Shown here: one piece after another, positions 59,468 to 64,000 of the stretch | Position numbering within the stretch: position 1 is the stretch's first letter | Layout: the number at the start of each line of letters is the position of its first letter | Assembly (NCBI GenBank): GCA_027665725.1 | Contig: JAQDDS010000001.1 | Coordinates: 1 to 64,000, forward strand | DNA: 64,000 bases | DNA from: Streptococcaceae bacterium AF77-01CM03A | GTDB taxonomy: Bacteria; Bacillota; Bacilli; Lactobacillales; Streptococcaceae | Direction of reading: 5' to 3' | Made by a program: the position numbers and the translations under genes | Notes under the pieces: model-generated | What the model saw: the letters and a program-made list of their open reading frames with translations, nothing else | Database searches by the model: none | Told to the model about the DNA's origin: nothing

Positions 59468-59469
59468 GA

Positions 59470-59502
59470 AAAAACTCAGACGAAACTAGTCTGAGTTTTT
59501 TT
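59470..59502. terminator. Bidirectional terminator, mvaA / scrR
   Basis: AAAACTCAGAC / GTCTGAGTTTT with T runs on both strands. Confidence 0.9.
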
Positions 59503-59506
59503 GTGC

Positions 59507-60472
59507 TTAAATACTTTTACCTGGTAAGAGACTAACTGGTAAGAAATAACCAGTTGTAGCAACTTCTTTCCCCTCAATTTTTTGAAGTAGTAAATCGACT
59601 GTCAGGCGAGCAATTTCTTCCAAAGGTTGTTTAATGGTAGTAAGGTGAGGATAGAAATTCTCGATAAAATAAGTTCCATCGTAGCCAATAACCTTAAGTT
59701 GTTCTGGAACAGAAATACCAAGTTCCTGAGCGATCTTCATCACCAAGATGGCTGTCAAATCATCCGATGCGAAAATCGCATCTGGTTTTTGTTTGGTCAG
59801 GATATTTTTAATTTCCATTTCCTTACGAAGGGGCGAAAAGTCACTGGAAACATTGATAATAGGAGCCTTGGGTAAGATAGAAGCAAAGCCTGCATGACGA
59901 AGTCCAGTTGGTGAGTTGGAGTTATCATTACCTGTAATCATAATAACAGACTTAGCTCCAGTTTTAGCCAAAGTCTGAGCGGCTAGGACACCACCAGCAT
60001 AGTTGTCAGAAGAAACGACAGGGATATCTGGTGATAGGTTCCGGTCAAATGAAATGATTGGAGCGGTTACGCGATTGTAATCCTCAATCCCAAGGTTGTG
60101 ACTTCCCGAAATGATACCGTCCACTTGATTGGCTTCCAACATTTCGATGTATTCACGTTCTTTTTCTGAATCGTGTTCACTATTACAAATGATGGTCTTG
60201 TAGCCTTTTTTGAAGAGTTCGTGTTCCAATTTGTCAATCAATTCAGCATAGAAAACATGGCTGATTTTTGGGAAAATCAAACCGATTAACTTGGCTGATT
60301 TTCCTTGGAGGCTACGAGCAAGGTTGTTAGGTTTATAGCCCAATTCTCGCATGGCCTCATTGACCTTTTGGATGGTTTTTTCAGATAGATAGCCTTTTTT
60401 ATTGATGACACGTGAAACGGTAGTAGGGCTGACGCCAGCCAATTTTGCGACATCAGTTAGTTTTGCGACCAT
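59507..60472 (-). CDS. scrR: LacI-family sucrose operon repressor ScrR
   Basis: 321 residues. Helix-turn-helix KLTDVAKLAGVSPTTVSRVIN (about 4-24), hinge PNNLARSLQGKSAKLIGLI and a periplasmic-binding-like effector domain. It starts inside the end of scrB (20-base overlap) as the last gene of the scrBR unit. Represses the scr genes until sucrose-6-phosphate or fructose-type effectors appear, as known for relatives. Likely operators are at 61997 and 62168. Confidence 0.92.
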   Translation of the reverse strand: MVAKLTDVAKLAGVSPTTVSRVINKKGYLSEKTIQKVNEAMRELGYKPNNLARSLQGKSAKLIGLIFPKISHVFYAELIDKLEHELFKKGYKTIICNSEHDSEKEREYIEMLEANQVDGIISGSHNLGIEDYNRVTAPIISFDRNLSPDIPVVSSDNYAGGVLAAQTLAKTGAKSVIMITGNDNSNSPTGLRHAGFASILPKAPIINVSSDFSPLRKEMEIKNILTKQKPDAIFASDDLTAILVMKIAQELGISVPEQLKVIGYDGTYFIENFYPHLTTIKQPLEEIARLTVDLLLQKIEGKEVATTGYFLPVSLLPGKSI

Positions 60473-61907
60473 ATTCTAATTCGTAGTATGTTCCAGTTGG
60501 GTTTCCAGATTTAATGAGAATTCCATTTTGGTTCTCATGTGGGAAGACACGACCAGAAAATACTTTTTCTCCTTTATTAATGAAAATTTCAAAGATTGAA
60601 TTGTCGATGAAGATATTTACGGTAGTAGCTTGGTTATCAATTGGACATGAGCGAGTAGTTCCAAATTCTTGAGCGTATTGCTCACCTACCTGACTGCGGT
60701 CAACGGTTACTTGGCCATTGACAAGATCGAAATTGATAGAGAGCCCCTTGCCGTCTTTATCAGCAAGAAGGATGATTTCACTTTGGCTATTAGCCTCTAA
60801 GTTTAGTTCAAGTTCGTAGGTGTTCTTAGTTTCAGAACGATTTGAAAATTCCTCTTTTGAAGCACGGAGTTCCTTGATGGCTGCTACAGGATACTGATAG
60901 AGTTTGCCATCTTTAATGGTTAATTCTTTGACCAATGAGAAAGTTCCTTGGTGATCAAAGCGATCAGATGGATAAGAAACATCTGGTAAACCAAGCCAAC
61001 TTACTGCTAAGGCACGTCCATCAGGATCATTGAAGGCCTGAGTGGCATAGGCTTCGAAACCATAGTCTAGATTGTGTAGTTCAGACACATCTACCATACG
61101 TGCATTTTCAGGATCGAAGGAAGCACCAATTTTATACATATTTGGATAGATATTGTCATAGTCAAGAACCTTTTTATCCAAACCTTGTGGACAGTAGAGA
61201 AGGACAGGTTGTTCTCCGACAAAGACAAGATTTGGGCACTCCATCATATAGGCAGTGCGGTCATTGTTGAAGTTCAAATCACCCACTTCTTGCCAGTTTG
61301 TATAATCGTTATCGACCGCTTTGTAGAGACGAACAAAACCTTTTTTCTCCAAGTCCTGACCGCCGACAATTGCGTAGTATTGTCCTTTAAAGATAAAAAT
61401 TTGTGGATCACGGAAGTGGTCAGTAGCATCAGCAGGCTGATCAATCAAGATCTTATCAATCTTTTTAATATTTCCATCCTTATCCATCAAAGCACCGATT
61501 TGATAAGGGTGACGTACCCAATTTTCGTCACGAACATTTCCTGTATAAAATAAGAACAGTTGATCGCCAAACTGCATAGCAGATCCTGAGTAAGCACCAT
61601 GACTATCAAGAGGTGTATCAGGCAAAATCTTGACACCAGTTTCTTTATAGTGCACCAAATCGTCACTTTCAAGCTGCACCCAAGATTTTAAACCATGAGC
61701 TGCACCAAAGGGGAAGTTTTGGTAAAAGACAACCCACTTGCCATCAAAGTAAGAAAAACCGTTCGGGTCGTTGAGAAGACCTTGCTTGGGTTCGATGTGA
61801 TAGCTTGGATGCCATGGAGACTGAGCCATATTTTCTTGAATTTGTTTGATTTCTTCTTGAGTCCAATCTTCATAACGTCTGTAGCGACGTTCAGTTGTCC
61901 ATTTCAT
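60453..61907 (-). CDS. scrB: Sucrose-6-phosphate hydrolase
   Basis: 484 residues, GH32. Nucleophile Asp in LLNDPNGFSYF (about 45-55), FRDPQIF and MECPNLV (acid-base Glu), followed by the C-terminal beta-sandwich domain with IFINKGEKVFSGRVFP. Cleaves sucrose-6-phosphate delivered by ScrA into glucose-6-phosphate and fructose. Divergent from scrA. Confidence 0.96.
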   Translation of the reverse strand: MKWTTERRYRRYEDWTQEEIKQIQENMAQSPWHPSYHIEPKQGLLNDPNGFSYFDGKWVVFYQNFPFGAAHGLKSWVQLESDDLVHYKETGVKILPDTPLDSHGAYSGSAMQFGDQLFLFYTGNVRDENWVRHPYQIGALMDKDGNIKKIDKILIDQPADATDHFRDPQIFIFKGQYYAIVGGQDLEKKGFVRLYKAVDNDYTNWQEVGDLNFNNDRTAYMMECPNLVFVGEQPVLLYCPQGLDKKVLDYDNIYPNMYKIGASFDPENARMVDVSELHNLDYGFEAYATQAFNDPDGRALAVSWLGLPDVSYPSDRFDHQGTFSLVKELTIKDGKLYQYPVAAIKELRASKEEFSNRSETKNTYELELNLEANSQSEIILLADKDGKGLSINFDLVNGQVTVDRSQVGEQYAQEFGTTRSCPIDNQATTVNIFIDNSIFEIFINKGEKVFSGRVFPHENQNGILIKSGNPTGTYYELEYGRKTN

Positions 61908-61972
61908 GTTATCTTCCTTCCAAAATTTCTACTATCTTAATAGTAAACGTTTCCTCATAAAAAAGCAAGTCT

Positions 61973-62012
61973 TTTATATCGAATTTAAGAAAAAAATGTC
62001 AAACGCTTGACA
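61973..62012 (-). promoter_or_regulatory. scrB promoter with overlapping ScrR-type operator
   Basis: On the reverse strand, -35 TTGACA (62002-61997), 18-base gap, -10 TATAAA (61978-61973). The -35 sits in the near-palindrome TGTCAAACGCTTGACA (61997-62012). A related GTAAACGTTTCC (61943-61954) lies between the start point and the gene and may be a weak cre or second operator. Confidence 0.7.
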
Positions 62013-62167
62013 GATAATTAGTAACCTATTTTTATGAAAAATAATGAAAATGTGAAAGTTTTTGAAAAAATACACATAAAAACACGTAGAAACGGGCGTT
62101 TTTGAGAAAGTTTTATTAAGAAAGTAGCATAAACTATCAAAAATTTCAACAATCAAAAAACTTTTTC
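62013..62167. other. AT-rich spacer between the scr promoters
   Basis: Part of the 366-base scrB-scrA gap (61908-62273). It contains only AT-rich sequence and a short repeat AAACG-GG-CGTTT near 62085-62098. I see no gene or RNA here. Confidence 0.5.
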
Positions 62168-62236
62168 TGCAAAACGCTTGACATATTTTTGAAAGATGAT
62201 AAAATAATACTCGTAGGGCGAGTAAAATCGCTTTCA
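62168..62236 (+). promoter_or_regulatory. scrA promoter with ScrR-type operator and cre site
   Basis: Operator TGCAAAACGCTTGACA (62168-62183) overlaps the -35 TTGACA (62178-62183). The extended -10 TGA-TAAAAT ends at 62205, spacer 16. TAAAATCGCTTTCA (62223-62236) matches the cre consensus at 13 of 14 positions and lies just downstream of the start point. The 12-mer AAACGCTTGACA occurs in both scr promoters (62001 and 62172). Confidence 0.78.
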
Positions 62237-62273
62237 AACAAGAACAAATTTTTTTATAAGGAGATTTTTGCAA

Positions 62274-64000
62274 ATGACCAATACAGAAATTGCAAAAAAA
62301 GTCATCGAAGCCTTGGGTGGACGTGAGAACGTCAACAGTGTAGCTCACTGTGCGACTCGCCTCCGTGTGATGGTTAAAGATGAAGCGAAAATTAACAAAG
62401 ATGCTATCGAGAACTTGGAAAAAGTTCAAGGTGCCTTCTTTAACTCAGGTCAATATCAAATCATCTTTGGTACTGGTACAGTAAACAAGATGTACGATGA
62501 AGTCGTAGCTCTTGGTTTGCCAACTTCTACAAAATCTGAAATGAAAGCAGAAGCTGCAAAACAAGGAAATTGGTTCCAACGTGCTATCCGTACATTCGGT
62601 GACGTCTTCGTTCCAATCATTCCAGTTATCGTAGCAACTGGTCTCTTCATGGGTGTTCGTGGTCTCTTGACTGCTCTCGGAATGACACTTCCACAAGATG
62701 TGACAACTTACACTCAAATCTTGACTGACACAGCCTTTATCATCTTGCCAGGATTGGTTGTTTGGTCAACCTTCCGTGTATTCGGTGGTAACCCAGCCGT
62801 TGGTATCGTCCTTGGTATGATGCTCGTATCTGGCTCACTTCCAAATGCCTGGGCTGTTGCTTCTGGTGGTGAAGTAACTGCAATGCAGTTCTTCGGATTT
62901 ATCCCAGTTGTAGGTTTGCAAGGTTCAGTTCTTCCAGCCTTCATTATCGGGGTTGTCGGAGCTAAATTTGAAAAAGCTGTTCGAAAAGTTGTTCCAGACG
63001 TTCTTGACCTCTTGGTAACACCATTCGTAACACTTTTGGTTATGTCAATTCTTGGTTTGTTTATTATCGGACCAGTCTTCCACGTTGTTGAAAACTACAT
63101 CCTTCTTGGAACAAAAGCACTCCTTAACTTGCCATTCGGTCTTGGTGGTTTCTTAATCGGTGGAGTTCACCAATTAATCGTCGTATCAGGTGTTCACCAC
63201 ATCTTCAACTTGCTTGAAGTTCAATTGCTTGCTGCTGACCATGCTAACCCATTCAACGCTATCATTACTGCAGCTATGACTGCTCAAGGTGCTGCGACAG
63301 TAGCCGTTGGTGTGAAAACTAAAAATCCTAAACTTAAAACACTTGCTTTCCCAGCTGCTCTTTCTGCCTTCCTAGGTATTACTGAGCCTGCTATCTTCGG
63401 GGTTAACTTGCGTTTCCGTAAACCATTCTTCCTTTCATTGATTGCTGGTGCAATCGGTGGTGGACTTGCTTCAATCCTTGGACTTGCAGGTACTGGTAAT
63501 GGTATCACAATCATCCCTGGTACAATGCTTTACATTGGTAACGGACAACTTCTACAATACCTTCTTATGGTAGCTGTATCATTTGCACTTGGTTTCGCTC
63601 TTACTTACATGTTTGGTTATGAAGATGAAGTAGAAGAAGTTTCAGGAGCAATTTCTGAAGCTGAAACTGACCGTTTAACAGAAGAAGCAGTAACTGGTAC
63701 ACTTGCTTCACCGAGCGAAGGTACAATCCAAACACCAATCGTTGGTGACGTTGTTGCTCTTTCAAATGTAAATGACCCAGTCTTCTCAAGCGGAGCTATG
63801 GGACAAGGTATTGCTGTAAAACCGAGTGAAGATGTTGTTTACGCACCTGCTGATGCAGAAGTAACAATCGTCTTCCCAACAGGACACGCTTACGGTCTAA
63901 GAACTGCTAACGGTGCTGAAATCTTGATCCACGTTGGTATCGACACTGTTTCAATGAACGGTGAAGGATTCAACCATAAAGTTGCCCAAGGTGACAAGGT
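62274..64000 (+). CDS. scrA: Sucrose-specific PTS enzyme IIBCA, 3' end outside window
   Basis: About 575 residues are visible and the frame is still open at the edge. EIIB domain first, with phospho-Cys C26 in VAHCATRLR; then EIIC (about 100-455), with many membrane helices and the GITEPAIFG loop; an acidic linker (EDEVEEVSGAISEAE); then an EIIA domain of the glucose type with His 538 (GHAYGL) and phospho-His 553 (ILIHVGIDTV). Imports and phosphorylates sucrose for ScrB. AAGGAG precedes ATG 62274. Confidence 0.95.
   Translation, partial: MTNTEIAKKVIEALGGRENVNSVAHCATRLRVMVKDEAKINKDAIENLEKVQGAFFNSGQYQIIFGTGTVNKMYDEVVALGLPTSTKSEMKAEAAKQGNWFQRAIRTFGDVFVPIIPVIVATGLFMGVRGLLTALGMTLPQDVTTYTQILTDTAFIILPGLVVWSTFRVFGGNPAVGIVLGMMLVSGSLPNAWAVASGGEVTAMQFFGFIPVVGLQGSVLPAFIIGVVGAKFEKAVRKVVPDVLDLLVTPFVTLLVMSILGLFIIGPVFHVVENYILLGTKALLNLPFGLGGFLIGGVHQLIVVSGVHHIFNLLEVQLLAADHANPFNAIITAAMTAQGAATVAVGVKTKNPKLKTLAFPAALSAFLGITEPAIFGVNLRFRKPFFLSLIAGAIGGGLASILGLAGTGNGITIIPGTMLYIGNGQLLQYLLMVAVSFALGFALTYMFGYEDEVEEVSGAISEAETDRLTEEAVTGTLASPSEGTIQTPIVGDVVALSNVNDPVFSSGAMGQGIAVKPSEDVVYAPADAEVTIVFPTGHAYGLRTANGAEILIHVGIDTVSMNGEGFNHKVAQGDK

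Overview
This window is ordinary chromosome from a low-GC Gram-positive coccus of the Streptococcus mitis/oralis/pneumoniae group. The evidence is the set of recognisable streptococcal genes: the PhpP/StkP pair, a competence-type prepilin peptidase, the pair of genes that make and transfer the first teichoic-acid sugar in pneumococcus, the SczA/CzcD zinc-efflux pair, Trp T-box leaders, GalR/gal and Scr sucrose genes, and mevalonate-pathway genes. Extended -10 promoters (TGn-TATAAT) and AGGAGG-type ribosome binding sites are everywhere. I see no prophage, integrase, insertion sequence, CRISPR array, rRNA or defence island.

Layout. 1-150: end of a tRNA cluster (Ile, Ser). 275-1421: a frameshifted lipoprotein. 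1470-5110: MarR-controlled operon with an NmrA-like oxidoreductase and a two-gene osmoprotectant/choline-type ABC importer. 5176-8310: small membrane protein, SczA/CzcD zinc efflux, zinc-type alcohol dehydrogenase. 8328-12828: galR facing galK, a HAD phosphatase gene, and galT, with a CcpA site. 12898-15408: thioesterase, XRE regulator, VOC protein, ExoA. 15480-19148: long structured leader and a heterodimeric ABC exporter. 19254-21212: sugar-phosphate transferase and aminotransferase, probably teichoic-acid precursor synthesis. 21246-29400: tryptophan biosynthesis. Here an extra trpB with its own Trp T-box precedes a second Trp T-box and the complete trpEGDCFBA operon.

29372-33583: prepilin peptidase (reverse strand), GNAT acetyltransferase, truA with a pyridoxine/HMP-type kinase and an ECF S-component, then YqgQ, a rhodanese without its cysteine, and a small membrane protein. 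33624-39398: pseudouridine synthase, TypA, DUF3165, a FUSC/DUF939 membrane protein, a small MscS channel and a CorA transporter. 39415-45265: the conserved YqeG-YqeH-YhbY-NadD-YqeK-RsfS-methyltransferase-YlbM cluster. A strongly structured 133-bp repeat-like element sits between yqeH and yhbY. 45483-55562: RNase Y, then gmk-rpoZ-priA-fmt-rsmB-phpP-stkP. 55649-59467: split ThrE-type exporter and mvaS-mvaA. 59507-64000: sucrose utilisation, scrBR divergent from scrA, which runs off the right edge.

Most noteworthy: the tandem Trp T-boxes with a duplicated trpB; the structured element at 41108-41240; an ungapped 89-bp repeat present at two intergenic sites; three promoters placed so close to the start codon that the mRNAs should be leaderless (cclA, truA, yqgQ); and a StkP kinase with three PASTA domains rather than the four I know from pneumococcus. 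I found no wholly new multi-gene system.
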